A stretch of DNA of 64,000 bases from Actinomyces respiraculi (GTDB lineage Bacteria > Actinomycetota > Actinomycetes > Actinomycetales > Actinomycetaceae), in assembly GCF_014595995.2 (NCBI RefSeq), contig NZ_CP063989.1:620001-684000 (forward strand). The letters run 5' to 3'. Shown in pieces: positions 1 to 9,882 of this stretch. Position 1 is the first letter of the stretch. Each line of letters starts with the position of its first letter. The notes below the pieces were generated by a model that worked only from the letters and a program-made list of their open reading frames with translations, was not told the origin of the DNA and did no database searches. Made by a program: the position numbers and the translations under genes.

Positions 1-171
1 ACGAACCATCGCGTGTCGGTTCCACGCGACAGCGCCCTGCCGCCGCAGCCCCGGCACCAAGGATCTGGTTGAGCAACCCGGCACTCGCTTCCCCGCCCGG
101 TCCGCCTCCAGACGCCGGCCCACGGCCACCAGACCGAGCTCGTCGAGACGGCAGAAGGCGGAGTGCCTCAT
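1..171 (-). pseudogene. ISL3-family transposase, N-terminal fragment
   Basis: Read on the minus strand from the ATG at 171, the start gives MRHSAFCRLDELGLVAVG. After a frame change the same strand continues as RVAQPDPWCRGCGGRALSRG. The first part resembles the N-terminus of actinobacterial ISL3 transposases, and WCRGCGG resembles their zinc-ribbon. The two parts lie in different frames, so at least one indel is present. The reading runs off the left edge of the window. The adjacent IS starts at 176, only 5 bp from the ATG, so the fragment was probably cut or displaced by that insertion. Family assignment is by recall of the motif only. Confidence 0.45.
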
Positions 172-175
172 GTCA

Positions 176-1564
176 AGGTGCCCGCGAAAGTGGTTCGGTG
201 CCTCATCTGGAAGTGCCCGCGAGGCTGTGGGGGTCTAGGAGGTGGCTTTCTTGATGCGGGTGCCCTTGTGGGCGTCGGGCGGGACGCTGGGGAGCTGGGC
301 GAGGTGGAGCTGGTCGGTCTTGTCCTTGGCCAGAGCGATGAGCAGGTCCTGGGGCTGGCCGGTGCGACGGGTGGTGGCGGCCGGGTTCAGCTGGTTGCGG
401 TAGGCGGTCAGCTCCTGCTTGTGCTTGTCGGTCAGTACGTCGGTGTCCAGCAGCCGGTCCAGCGGGACACGGGGGCGTCGTACAGGCGCTTGCGCTTGCC
501 GGCCTTGTCGGTGCCCCCATCCGATGGGCTTCTTGGTAGGGGTCAGGTAGCTGGCCTGCGCGTCCACCAGTACCCACAACCGGTTCAGAACCTCCCGCTC
601 GGCGTCGGTGTCGTAGCGGTGGTAATAGCATAGTGGCGTACCAGGTGGTTGTTCTTGGACTCGATGGTGGCCTGGTCGTTCTTCGTGTGTGGACGGCCTC
701 GGGTGAGATAGATGTCCAGGTCCGCTGCCCACTTGACCACCTCGTGGTTGATGAGCTCGCTGCCGTTGTCGACGTCCATTCCCGTGGTGAGGAAGGGGAT
801 ATCGTCCACGGCCTGGTCCAGGGCTGCCTTGATGTGCGTCTCGGCGTTGTTGCGGATGGATCGGGTGAAGGTCCAGCCGGTGAGATGCCGGTCATGCTCA
901 GGGTGCGGCGAGCTCGCCCTTGAGCAGCGGGCCGCAGTGGGCGACGGTATCGACCTCGAAGAACCCCGGGGACCGCTCGACCTCGTCGTCGGCCTTGCGG
1001 GTCCTGATGGGGCTGCGCAGCAGCGGTCCGGTCTTCGTGGTGCTCTTGGCGCGCAGCCGGTCCTTGGCCCTGGCAGGGGCGGGACAACGGTCGATGGTCG
1101 CCGCGCTCATCTGCTCCAGCTCACGGCGCACGGCCTGGCTGTGCCGGCCCTGACCGTCTACGAGCTCGCCCGCGGCCTCCGGCAGGTCCAGGAGCAGCGG
1201 CATTGATACCTTCAAGTACTTGCCGCACTGTCCGCCGCTGGCCGCCCACACGCGCTGTAAGACCTTTAAGGCGTCGTAGGAGTACTTGCGCACCCTGGTC
1301 CTCTAACCTGCCAGTTCCTGGAAGGGCGCCTGGCCACCGCCCTCAGGCGCCTCCTGGCGTTATCCCGGCTCCAACCGGTCACCGCGCACACCTCATCCAG
1401 CATCCTCCCCTTGTCCTTCTTCGACGCCTTGGCACACGCCCCTGCGTACTTCCTAGTGATCTCCGCCCTGACCTGCATTGACAACCCACTCCCCATGCCC
1501 ACCACGATCCGCGACACTCGCGGGCAGTTCCAGATGAGGCACCGAACCACTTTCGCGGGCACCT
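176..1564. mobile_element. Decayed IS with 48-bp terminal inverted repeats
   Basis: Positions 176-223 and 1517-1564 are inverted copies of each other, 48 bp long with a single mismatch (aagtg against aactg). Both begin AGGTGCCCGCGAAAGTGG when read inwards. They bracket a 1.39-kb element filled by a broken DDE transposase. No clear target-site duplication is visible in the immediate flanks. Near-identical ends around a decayed gene suggest either fairly recent inactivation or mobilisation in trans. Confidence 0.8.
235..1562 (-). pseudogene. Integrase-core (DDE) transposase, frameshifted
   Basis: The reading frame is broken into at least four pieces on the minus strand: roughly 1562-1266 (N-terminal part, with TGWSRDNARRRL), 1293-898, 809-585 and 732-235. 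Catalytic-core landmarks remain in order: FFEVDTVAHCG carries the first Asp, MDVDNGSELIN the second, and DQATIESKNN the Glu. The order matches rve-type transposases common in actinobacteria. The frame changes between pieces mean no full-length protein can be made. It lies wholly within the terminal inverted repeats. Confidence 0.75.
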
Positions 1565-1806
1565 GAGATGAACCTCGTCGAAGGCTGTCAGGTCAGGGGT
1601 CGCGAAGGTAGCATCAAGCACGTCGAGGTCTTCCCGGTGGGTGTGTCAGAGCTCCCATCATCGGAAGACCTCGCCCCCTACCCCGCCACCGACACGCTCA
1701 GCCACCCACCCCCTCAACCGCGAAGAGCCGGAAGTCTGTCATGCTCTGCGTGGTGGACGACGGTGTACGAAGGGCTGGCAGTCCTCCTTCTTCCCGACCG
1801 CCAACG

Positions 1807-4275
1807 TCACTCTTGCGCGAGGGCAATGACCGGAGGAACGGCAGCCGCGCGGCCGGCAGGTCGCAGGGATGCACCAATTCCGATGAGTGCCGTGATCGCC
1901 AGTAGGCCGAGCAGTGGGAACCAAGGCAGGCTCACGCGGAGGCCGAAGTTGCCCATGGCGGCAAGCGATCCGACCGCTCCGAGCAGCGCTCCGGCGATGA
2001 TGCCCAGGACGCCGCCGATTAGTGCCAGCAGTACCGCCTCGGTGACGACGAGCCTGCGGATTCCAGAGCGGTCAGAACCGATGGCACGTAGAAGCCCGAT
2101 CTCTCGGGTTCGCTCCACCACAGAAACGTCGGTCGTGTTCGCCATGCCGGACAGACAGATCACGAGGGCGGCGACCATGACCAGGCCGATGGTGAGCTCG
2201 GTGCGCTGGAGAAGTGCCGTGAACTCGTCGCGGTCCTCGGAGCTGCCCTGAGCCATGAGGTTCTGGCCGCGGATGGCCTGGCTGACCGCGTCCTCGACGG
2301 TCTTGGAGGAGCCGTCGCCGGTGGTGCGCACCCACATGACCGCTTCGGTGGACGCGCCTCCGTTCAGGCGTTGCGCCGTAGCGGGAGTGATGGCCGGAGT
2401 CCACCATGCATTGTTGTGGCGAGCGGTTAGCTCGACACTGCCAGCCGGACCGGTCAGCGTCACCCGAGCACCGTCGGCGATACCCTGGTGGTCGTTGACG
2501 ACCAGCACATCATCGTCAAGGTCCTCCATGCCGGAGGTGGAGCGAGAGACAGTAGAGACATCTGCAGGGCTGAAGAAACTGACTCCGATCGGCTGGGTGC
2601 GGCCGTCCACGGTCATGTCTACGTACATGCCGGGAACAAAGGTGGTCCCCTCTACCCCATCAACTGCCTCGACCGTTGCAGTAAGCGCTTCCTTATCCGT
2701 ATCTGGTTCCACCCCGAAGATCGTGATGTCAATCGGTGAGTTCTCCGCCCGGATTCGCTGGTAGGAGTCGTTGACGGAGAAGAAGGCCACGAGCACCGCG
2801 GAGCCGACCAGCATGCACAGGAACAAAGTGGCGGTGGTTGCAGTGGAGCGCCCCCTGTTGCGGCTCAAGTTGCGTGCCGCCAGATGGAGGGTCGGGTACC
2901 TACTGTCGGAGCCGATTCGTTCCACGAGGCTCACCAACACCCCGACCAGGAACGGCAGGGCGAGCAGAATGCCCAGCGCTATCAGCACGGCGCCACCGAC
3001 CATGACGTAGAAGCTCTGTGTGCTCGCTCCGAAGATGAGGACCGCGGCGCCGCCTACTACCAGCAGGCCGCCGCCCGCTGCCGCCCATGCCCGTCCGCGG
3101 CCACGCCGCTGCGGCGCCGCTGTCAGTCCGGTGACCGCAATTAGTGGGGAGACGCGGGAGGCTCGGCGGGCGGGCCGGAGCACCGCAATGAGGGTGACGA
3201 GCGTGCCCAGCAGGATCGTGGCTACGAGGCCCCGTGGCGTGATCGTGAGCTGGTCCGTACTCAGACCGCTGATGATCCCCGAGCGGATCACGGCTGCTGC
3301 CACGCCGACTCCGACTGCCGCCCCCAGGCAGGAGCCGATCAACCCGGTAAGAGCGGCGGTGCGCAGGACGGAGCGCATTACCTGAGGGCGGGAGGCACCA
3401 ATGCATCGCAGCAGTCCGATCGTGCGGGTCTGGCGGGCGATCAAGGTGGTGAATGTGGTGGCGATGACGATCGCCGCCACCACCGCGCACACGGGTGCCA
3501 GCAGATTCAGAGTCGTGGTGATGACGGTGGCGCCGACGGTGGATGAGGCGGCCCGCTGCGCTATGGCTTCATCAGCGCTCAAGACGACTGCCCCGGGCAG
3601 GGTGGCTTGTACCGTCTTCGTGACTTCGTCCAGCACCGTGCCGGTATTGGCACCGGCACGCGCAGTCACATAAATGTTGTAGTAAGACGTGTCCGCTCCC
3701 ATGGCGGCCAGCTGTTCGGGCACTGCGTACACGGTTCCCTGCGTACCTTCGTCGCGCGCCCCCGCGTCAGGCCCGGGCGAGACAATGCCGACGATGATGG
3801 GGCTCGTGTGCACGTCGCCGTAGTAGTCGTTCTTGAGGCGGACCGTGTCGCCCACGCTTAGGCCCTGCATCTGTGCCAAGAGGGTGCTGATCGCTACCTC
3901 ATTGACGGCGTCGGGCAGCCGACCGGCGATCAGTGACGTACGCTCGCCGAGCGTGGGGACGTCACGCGTCACCACCGCGGTATCTCCCACTGACAGATCA
4001 AGCTGAATCACGTCCCAGTGCTCGCCACGGGCAGACTCGACGCCGTCGAGGCCCGCGAGCCGGGAGACCAAGGTGTCGTTAAGGCCTTCCCCGCTGTCAG
4101 CACGGCGTCCGGCATTCACCACCACGTCGGCGCTGCCGACGGACAGCTCGGCGTTGCTGCGCATCTGGGCAGTGAAAGAGTCGGACACGACGAAGGCAAA
4201 GGCTATGAGTGCCGCGCTCATGGCGATCGCCACCAGGGCGGCCGCGGTGCGGCGCAGGTCGAGCATGGCGGGCAT
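1807..4275 (-). CDS. MacB/FtsX-type ABC transporter permease
   Basis: An 822-residue membrane permease. An N-terminal membrane segment (about residues 8-30) is followed by an extracytoplasmic domain to about residue 240. A first FtsX block with several membrane spans follows (about 250-370), then a second half with the same layout and a C-terminal FtsX block (about 690-815). The motif TIGLLRCIGASRPQVMRSVL and its partner EIGLLRAIGSDRSG are the conserved FtsX signatures. The length fits two-fold FtsX exporters. It follows the ATPase gene with a 1-nt overlap, so the two were a translationally coupled exporter for a lipid, peptide or antibiotic; the substrate is not predictable. Its partner ATPase is disrupted by an IS, so the exporter is probably non-functional unless another ATPase substitutes. 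Confidence 0.85.
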   Translation of the reverse strand: MPAMLDLRRTAAALVAIAMSAALIAFAFVVSDSFTAQMRSNAELSVGSADVVVNAGRRADSGEGLNDTLVSRLAGLDGVESARGEHWDVIQLDLSVGDTAVVTRDVPTLGERTSLIAGRLPDAVNEVAISTLLAQMQGLSVGDTVRLKNDYYGDVHTSPIIVGIVSPGPDAGARDEGTQGTVYAVPEQLAAMGADTSYYNIYVTARAGANTGTVLDEVTKTVQATLPGAVVLSADEAIAQRAASSTVGATVITTTLNLLAPVCAVVAAIVIATTFTTLIARQTRTIGLLRCIGASRPQVMRSVLRTAALTGLIGSCLGAAVGVGVAAAVIRSGIISGLSTDQLTITPRGLVATILLGTLVTLIAVLRPARRASRVSPLIAVTGLTAAPQRRGRGRAWAAAGGGLLVVGGAAVLIFGASTQSFYVMVGGAVLIALGILLALPFLVGVLVSLVERIGSDSRYPTLHLAARNLSRNRGRSTATTATLFLCMLVGSAVLVAFFSVNDSYQRIRAENSPIDITIFGVEPDTDKEALTATVEAVDGVEGTTFVPGMYVDMTVDGRTQPIGVSFFSPADVSTVSRSTSGMEDLDDDVLVVNDHQGIADGARVTLTGPAGSVELTARHNNAWWTPAITPATAQRLNGGASTEAVMWVRTTGDGSSKTVEDAVSQAIRGQNLMAQGSSEDRDEFTALLQRTELTIGLVMVAALVICLSGMANTTDVSVVERTREIGLLRAIGSDRSGIRRLVVTEAVLLALIGGVLGIIAGALLGAVGSLAAMGNFGLRVSLPWFPLLGLLAITALIGIGASLRPAGRAAAVPPVIALAQE

Positions 4276-4773
4276 CAGCGCACCCCCTGCACGGCGGCTG
4301 CCGGGGCGGCGTGCTGGCCGGTGGGGCGGGCGAGCACGTCGTCGCCGACGATCCGCCCGTCCCGCAGCCGGACGATCCGGTTGGTTGCCTCGGCCGCGTT
4401 CTCATCGTGGGTGACCATGACCACCGTCTGCCCCAGCACCTCGCACATGCGGGCCAGCGTCTCCAGCAGGGAGGCGGCCGAGGCGCTGTCCAGGGCTCCG
4501 GTGGGCTCGTCGGCGAAGACGACCTCCGGACGTCCCACCAGGGCGCGTGCCACCGCCACCCGCTGCTGCTGCCCGCCGGACAGCTCACTGGGCCGGTGCC
4601 CGAGCCGGTCCCCGATCCCCAGGGAGTCGATGACGGCGTCGTACCAGTCCTGCTCGGGCTTGCGGTGCGCCAGCCGCAGCGGCAGCAGGATGTTCTCCTC
4701 CGCCGTCAGCTGGGGCAGCAGGTTGAAGGCCTGGAACACGAAGCCGAGCCGGTCACGGCGCACCGCCGTCAGT

Positions 4774-6506
4774 CCTGACTTTTGACACTTGGTGTGGGGC
4801 TGGGTGGTTTTGGTTGGGTTTTCGTTGATTTTGTGCGGCTGCAGGGGGCGGGTTGGGTCACTAAGGAGGCTGGTTATGATGGGGTTTGTGAGCCCGTTCA
4901 TCCGTCAAGTGCGTACCGCCTCGGGGGCCACGGCCGTGCAGATCGCGGTCAAGGAAGGCCGACGTAACAAGGTTGTTGAGCACATCGGTTCTGCTCATAC
5001 CCCTGGCGAGCTTGCTGCCTTGGTCCAGGTCGCGCAAGAAAAGCTCCATCCCGGCCAGCTCCAGCTGGACCTGGACCTCCCGTCGGGGTCGGCAGGCTCC
5101 AGGCCGGGTGTGCATGGGGACTACCAGCAGACGGCCATTGGCGCAGCGCACCTGGTTTCCCACCGCAGCGGCTTGTTGTGGCAAGTCCTTTGCGATGCTT
5201 GGCAGGATCTTGGCTTTGACCAAGCGGTGGACGATGAGGCCTTCAAGCAGATTGTCCTGGCCCGGCTGATCGAACCCACTAGCAAGAGCGCTATAGCAGC
5301 GATGTTGACCAGCTTGGGGCTGGAGTCCTTTGACTCACGCACCCACTTTCGTGCCCTGACCCGTTGCGTGGAGCGTGATTACCGCTCTGCTCTGGCTCGT
5401 GCGGCCTTGGAGCATTGCCTGGCCTGTGGGGATGTGTCCTTGGTGTTGTACGACGTGACTACCTTGTACTTCGAAGCAGAGAAAGAAGACGCGCTGCGCA
5501 AGGTCGGCTACTCCAAAGAACGCCGCGTGGATCCCCAGATCCTGGTCGGCCTGCTAGCAGACCGTAACGGTTTCCCGTTGGAGGTCTCCTGCTGGGAAGG
5601 CAACAAAGCCGAGACCCACACCCTCATCCCTACCATCGAGGCCTTCAAGCAACGCGCCGGGGCGGAGCACCTAGTAGTCGTAGCTGATGCCGGGATGCTC
5701 TCCAGCGCTAACTTGCAGGCGCTTGACCAAGCCGGCTACGGCTTCATTGTCGGGGCCAGACAGACCAAGGCACCCCTGGACCTCCAAGCGCACTTCTTCT
5801 GGCACGGGGACTGCTTCACCGACGGGCAGACCATTGACACAATCACCCCACGCCACGGTGGTAAACAAGAACGCAATCAGCACCTCAAGGACGAACCGGT
5901 CTGGCACCCACAGACACACCCGGGCTCGTGGCGGGCGATCTGGGTCTACTCGCGTAAACGCGCCGCCAGGGACAGCAAGACCCTTACCCTCCAGGAAAAC
6001 CGGGCCAGAGCCATCGTTGCCGGGGAAAAAGCCATGCGCTCAGCCAGGTTTGTCACCACCAGCTCCTCAGGAAGAGGCCTGGATGAAAAGGCCCTGGCCA
6101 GAGCGCGGCGTCTAGAAGGGCTAAAGGGCTATGTCACCAACATCCCCGCCCGCACTATGAGCGCCAGCGAGATCGTGGCCGACTACCACAATCTGTGGAA
6201 GGTGGAACAGTCCTTCCGCATGTCCAAACACGACCTACGCGCCCGCCCGGTCTTCCACCACACCCGCCAAGCCATCGAGGCCCACCTGACCGTGGTCACC
6301 GCCGCCCTAGCCGTAGCCCGCCACCTCCAGGCCGCGACCGGTGTCTCCATCAAGAAGATCGTGCAAGCCCTACGACCCGTCATCGACGTCACCATCAACA
6401 TCAACGGACACGAGCTCACAGCCACCAGCCAACCCCAAGGCCAAGCCGCCAACATCCTGGCCAGCCTCACCAACAAAACGGGTCACTAACAGTGTCAAAA
6501 GTCAGG
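4774..6506 (+). mobile_element. IS1634-family insertion sequence, intact
   Basis: The ends are inverted repeats CCTGACTTTTGACACT (4774-4789) and its complement (6491-6506). The flanks carry the direct repeat TCAGT at 4769-4773 and 6507-6511, a 5-bp target-site duplication. The element is 1733 bp and carries a single full-length transposase gene. Intact ends, duplication and open reading frame indicate a recent insertion into the ATPase gene. Confidence 0.92.
4876..6489 (+). CDS. IS1634-family transposase
   Basis: A 537-residue DDE transposase. The start at 4876 is supported by AAGGAGG at 4863-4869. The DDE residues lie in LYDVTTLYFE (first Asp), VVADAGMLS (second Asp) and the C-terminal block YHNLWKVEQSFRMSKHDLR (Glu), as in the IS4 superfamily. 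Length is normal for IS1634. GC content is lower than in neighbouring core genes. A second, decayed copy of the family lies at 60969-61860 in this window. Confidence 0.93.
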   Translation: MMGFVSPFIRQVRTASGATAVQIAVKEGRRNKVVEHIGSAHTPGELAALVQVAQEKLHPGQLQLDLDLPSGSAGSRPGVHGDYQQTAIGAAHLVSHRSGLLWQVLCDAWQDLGFDQAVDDEAFKQIVLARLIEPTSKSAIAAMLTSLGLESFDSRTHFRALTRCVERDYRSALARAALEHCLACGDVSLVLYDVTTLYFEAEKEDALRKVGYSKERRVDPQILVGLLADRNGFPLEVSCWEGNKAETHTLIPTIEAFKQRAGAEHLVVVADAGMLSSANLQALDQAGYGFIVGARQTKAPLDLQAHFFWHGDCFTDGQTIDTITPRHGGKQERNQHLKDEPVWHPQTHPGSWRAIWVYSRKRAARDSKTLTLQENRARAIVAGEKAMRSARFVTTSSSGRGLDEKALARARRLEGLKGYVTNIPARTMSASEIVADYHNLWKVEQSFRMSKHDLRARPVFHHTRQAIEAHLTVVTAALAVARHLQAATGVSIKKIVQALRPVIDVTININGHELTATSQPQGQAANILASLTNKTGH

Positions 6507-6801
6507 TCAGTTGGCGGTCACTCATCCCGGCCAGGTCCTCCCCAGCGATGAACACGCTGCCTGCGTCCGGGGTGTCCAGGCCCGCCAGGCAGTGCAGCAG
6601 GGTGGACTTGCCCGAGCCGGACGGACCCATCACCGCCACGAACTGGCCGCGACTGACGGCCAGGGAGACATGGTCCAGGGCCGTGACCTGCGCGCCGCCG
6701 GTGCCGTAGACCTTGCACAGCATGCGGGCCTCGACCACGGTCGGCGAAGCCGCATCGGCCCCGGACAGTCCCGGATAGGCGGATTCGGTGGAAGTCGGCA
6801 T

Positions 6802-7306
6802 CAAGGGTTCCTCCATCACAGCTCGTACCAGCAAACGTGTTCCACAGTAGAAGCCTGGGAAATCACCGGGAATACGCCTGAGGACGGAACTCTTCAGCCG
6901 CTGGGCACATATATGGCAGACCCTCTACTACCTCCGTACCATCCCGCCTCGTTCCCCCGGGCGAGACCGCGGTCACAACCGCACGGCCCCTGAGCCTTCG
7001 CACCACCACCACTCACTGAGCAGGGCACCGGCTGCGCGACCGGACGCACGACGGCCCCGGTCAGGGGTCCTCGCACCAGAACCGTCCGCACGCGTCACCG
7101 GCCGGAATCCCCGATCCGCGCTCCTGCGCACGATACGGTCGAGCCATGGCTGACACCCCGCCCCCGGAGCGCCGCTGGCGGGGAGGTGGTGGGGCTCATA
7201 TCGTGAGCGTAACGGCGGGGTGGGTGCGCTCGCGGTTGCCGCGCGTGAGCCCCGACGTCAGTGGGTCGGCACGAAGCCGTCTCGTCGGTGACGCGCGAGC
7301 TGGTGC
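6802..7306. other. Spacer between exporter and restriction-modification genes
   Basis: About 500 bp with no convincing gene. Open frames here are short and of low complexity. One minus-strand frame begins with GTG at 7310, overlapping the stop of the corrected nuclease frame, and runs 71 codons. It has no recognisable feature and is not called. The region probably holds the exporter promoter near 6810-6850. Confidence 0.5.
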
Positions 7307-7340
7307 TCACTGGCCGGCGCGGCCTCGAGGACTGTGTCGA

Positions 7341-8147
7341 TCATGGATGGTCTCCATGAAGGGGTTGACACCGAGATCTGCCGGAATCAGATCCGGCACG
7401 ACGGTCGTTCCCTCTGCGCGTGGCTCGTAGGCGAGGAGCGTTGTGGCGGTGTAGCCGTTGCCGTCGCCGCGGTCTCGCAGCTTGCTTGCGCATCATGTCG
7501 ATGGCCTTGGCGAGCTGGGCGGGCGTATCGGCGATGGAGGTCGAGACGACGAAGGCGAAGCCGACTGCGGCTAAGGGATAGCGCGCCCTGAGGTTGCCGG
7601 CATCCCCGTACGTCTCCTCAAACCTGTTGGACAGGTTATTGCCGTAGGACGAGCTTTGGGACTTGGGTGACAGCAGGATCTCCGGCCCGGTGCGCCAGGA
7701 GGACATGACCACATCAACCTGCTTGACGTATGCCCGTCCGAGAATCGTCGCGTCCTGAGGGGCGACGCGAGGCATCCTGGTCAGACGGGCTCGCAGATCG
7801 ACCGCGATCGTCTTCGGGAGGGCTGCCAGCAGGGCGGCGACGTCGCTTGGCAGCACACGGGGCTCTTGCGCTCTGGGCCAGATCCTGTCTGGATCGAAGC
7901 CGGCGCGGCGGAACTCGTGTGCGAACCAGGCGTCGAGCCCCTTGCCGAGGAGCCCTGACTGGGTGGAGGCCCCCTCTGAGACTGGGATCGTGAGGATGGA
8001 GCCCAGCAGGTCCAGGTCCGCCTCATAGTGCCGGTCGTGGCCGGTGCCCCGCCATGCGGGCAGGGCTGTGCGCTCGGAGATGATGCGGTCGTAGCGGGCG
8101 AATCCTGTCGCCGTGGAGGTGGCAGGCGCGCAACGGGGTTGTGTCAT
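7341..8147 (-). CDS. Type II restriction endonuclease, C-terminus frameshifted
   Basis: A 268-residue product encoded directly after an adenine methyltransferase; the stop and start codons overlap (TGATG), so the genes are translationally coupled. Residues 145-162 (Asp145, then Glu156, Ser160 and Lys162 in PEILLSPKSQ) look like a variant PD-(D/E)XK nuclease core. After about residue 221 the sequence turns into arginine-rich nonsense. A neighbouring frame instead continues sensibly (LRDRGDGNGYTATTLLAYEP, then DLIPADLGVNPFMETIHD) to a stop at 7307. The break coincides with a tandem CTTG duplication at 7481-7488. The nuclease is therefore probably truncated or inactive. The family and target site are not identified. 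Confidence 0.7.
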   Translation of the reverse strand: MTQPRCAPATSTATGFARYDRIISERTALPAWRGTGHDRHYEADLDLLGSILTIPVSEGASTQSGLLGKGLDAWFAHEFRRAGFDPDRIWPRAQEPRVLPSDVAALLAALPKTIAVDLRARLTRMPRVAPQDATILGRAYVKQVDVVMSSWRTGPEILLSPKSQSSSYGNNLSNRFEETYGDAGNLRARYPLAAVGFAFVVSTSIADTPAQLAKAIDMMRKQAARPRRRQRLHRHNAPRLRATRRGNDRRAGSDSGRSRCQPLHGDHP

Positions 8148-9790
8148 CAGACCGTCTTCTTTCGGCAGTGGCGACGTTGGGTCAGGGTCTCGCGCATGTC
8201 GCGCATCTCCTCAAGCGCGAAGGCACCGACGACCCTCGGCAGATCCAAAGCATCATCGACGGCGTGCCGGAGGGCGGTGGCGCCCTCCTCAACCAGCATC
8301 TCGCGCGCGTGGGACCACAGTGCCTGAAGGGGATCGAGCCGGGCGCGAATGAGACCGGGCGCCGGAACAGGCAGACGCCGCGCCTCCGCGGGCTCGAGCT
8401 TGAGCAGGCCGCCGCCATATGCGCGGCCGACGACCTCCGCACCGAGTGCCGTCACCGAGTTGTGCGAGGCGAGCGCGAGCAGCGACAGGGGCAGGTCGCG
8501 CAGCCCCTCATCCAGGATGAGACCGTGGACGGAGTTCAGGTGGAAGACGTTGGCCTCATTGGCGCACACGCTCACACAGTCGTCGTTCATGTAGGTGATG
8601 AACAGATCGGCCCGTGGAGCCAGAGGAACCCGCCACCACGGCGAGCGGACACGGCACTTGTAGGCGTCCGAGACGCCCGCCGCCTCTCCGGCCCGGATGA
8701 GGGCGTAGCCCGCGGCGGAAGGCTCATCCTCAGGGTAGAAGAGGAAGGTTGGCTTGCCTGTGGCGTCGAGGTGGGACATGTCCTCGGAGGTGAGGGTAAG
8801 GCGACGCAGGTGGGTCGAGCCGGGTGGGCTCAGACGCACCAGGTCCGCCGGTGCGAGTCCCAGCTCCGTGACTCGCGCTGACGTCAGCGCGAAAAAGGTG
8901 TTGGCGCCGGTCACGGTCCCCAGGGACACACGCCCCCATTGACTCAGCGTGGTGAAGACTGCCGACGCCTGGGTGGTCAGCTGGGTGTACGCAGGCGAGC
9001 TTGCTAAGGCAGTTGTCCACTTCTCGCCCGGGAAGGTGGGAGTCCACCGGCGAGAAGGTGTCTGGTGACTGAGGTCCTCCATGTTGTGGAGCTGGACGAC
9101 CTCGAAGTGGTCAGTCCCACCTGGCTCGGCGTCGTATCCCTGCGCAAGGAGAAGAACGACCTCTTCCTGGACGTCCGGAAAGACGCGCTCGGCGAATAGC
9201 ACCAGGCGTACCGAGGTGAAGCGCCGCAACAAGTACTCCCGTACGGCTGCCGCATAGTTCGCTGACAGCAGCTCAGCGGGAAGGACGAGGCCCATCCGGC
9301 CCCCACGGGTGAGGAATGAGGCCGCGTGAACAGTGAAGGCGGCCCAGGAGGAGGCGAGCGCAGTCAAGGCCACCCCTTGGGCCAGGGCGGCGGCGCGAGC
9401 CTTGCTGCGCGACCTGCCGTGAAAATCCTGGTAGCGAATGTACGGCGGGTTGCCGATGACGGCATCGACCGGCGCTCCGACCGTGTGGTCGAAGAAGTCG
9501 GAGACGGACACAGTCGCTTGGACGCCGCGGGCGGCAAGAGCGTCGCGTGCCCGGAGTACAGACTGCTCATGCAGGTCCACGCCGTGCAGCTGATGGGGTG
9601 TCGGCCTGCCGCCCAGTGACTCGATACGTCGAGCAGCGGCCTGCAAGAAGACGGCCTCACCGCAGGAGGGCTCCAGAATGGCGTCAGTGGGCGAGCGCAG
9701 CGCCCACTGCGCGATGAAGGTGGCGATGGGCTCGGGGGTGAAGAAGGCGCCGCGGCCCTTGCGGACCTGCCGGGAGTCGACGTACTGCAT
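8147..9790 (-). CDS. N6-adenine DNA methyltransferase
   Basis: A 547-residue methyltransferase of the TaqI/Eco57I type that would protect the target of the adjacent nuclease. Motif I is ILEPSCGEAVF (residues 38-48), the SAM-binding loop. The catalytic motif IV is NPPYIRYQDF (114-123). The N-terminal KGRGAFFTPEPIA segment is the usual motif X region. The C-terminal half, about residues 260-530, is likely the target-recognition domain. The gene is intact while its partner nuclease is frameshifted, so DNA modification probably persists without restriction. GC content is somewhat lower than in the core genes to the right, consistent with acquisition. Confidence 0.88.
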   Translation of the reverse strand: MQYVDSRQVRKGRGAFFTPEPIATFIAQWALRSPTDAILEPSCGEAVFLQAAARRIESLGGRPTPHQLHGVDLHEQSVLRARDALAARGVQATVSVSDFFDHTVGAPVDAVIGNPPYIRYQDFHGRSRSKARAAALAQGVALTALASSWAAFTVHAASFLTRGGRMGLVLPAELLSANYAAAVREYLLRRFTSVRLVLFAERVFPDVQEEVVLLLAQGYDAEPGGTDHFEVVQLHNMEDLSHQTPSRRWTPTFPGEKWTTALASSPAYTQLTTQASAVFTTLSQWGRVSLGTVTGANTFFALTSARVTELGLAPADLVRLSPPGSTHLRRLTLTSEDMSHLDATGKPTFLFYPEDEPSAAGYALIRAGEAAGVSDAYKCRVRSPWWRVPLAPRADLFITYMNDDCVSVCANEANVFHLNSVHGLILDEGLRDLPLSLLALASHNSVTALGAEVVGRAYGGGLLKLEPAEARRLPVPAPGLIRARLDPLQALWSHAREMLVEEGATALRHAVDDALDLPRVVGAFALEEMRDMRETLTQRRHCRKKTV

Positions 9791-9882
9791 AGGACAACGA
9801 TCCCCCGACCTCTGACACGAATGTGCGGCTGATGCTACCGCGGCGTCCCCGGGCGGCTGGCGCGGGGACGCCGCCAGCCGTG

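Larger units (their letters stand above)
4275..6801 (-). pseudogene. ABC transporter ATP-binding protein split by an IS1634-family element
   Basis: The 5' part (6801 down to about 6507) encodes the N-terminus with Walker [10 protein letters not shown] and ends at MSDRQLT. The 3' part (4773 down to 4275) resumes at LTAVRRDRLGFVFQAFNLL and carries the signature LSGGQQQRVAVARAL, Walker B VVFADEPTGALD and the H-loop. Removing the IS and one copy of its 5-bp duplication restores a continuous MacB/LolD-class ATPase. The start at 6801 (MPTSTES) is chosen because GGAGG lies 8 nt upstream. The downstream piece fuses in frame to IS sequence but lacks Walker A, so no working ATPase is expected. Confidence 0.9.

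Noticed and set aside
7341..8147. XamI-family assignment for the nuclease
   Set aside because: Only the pairing with an adenine methyltransferase suggested it; the N-terminal sequence does not resemble what I recall of that family, so no family name is given.
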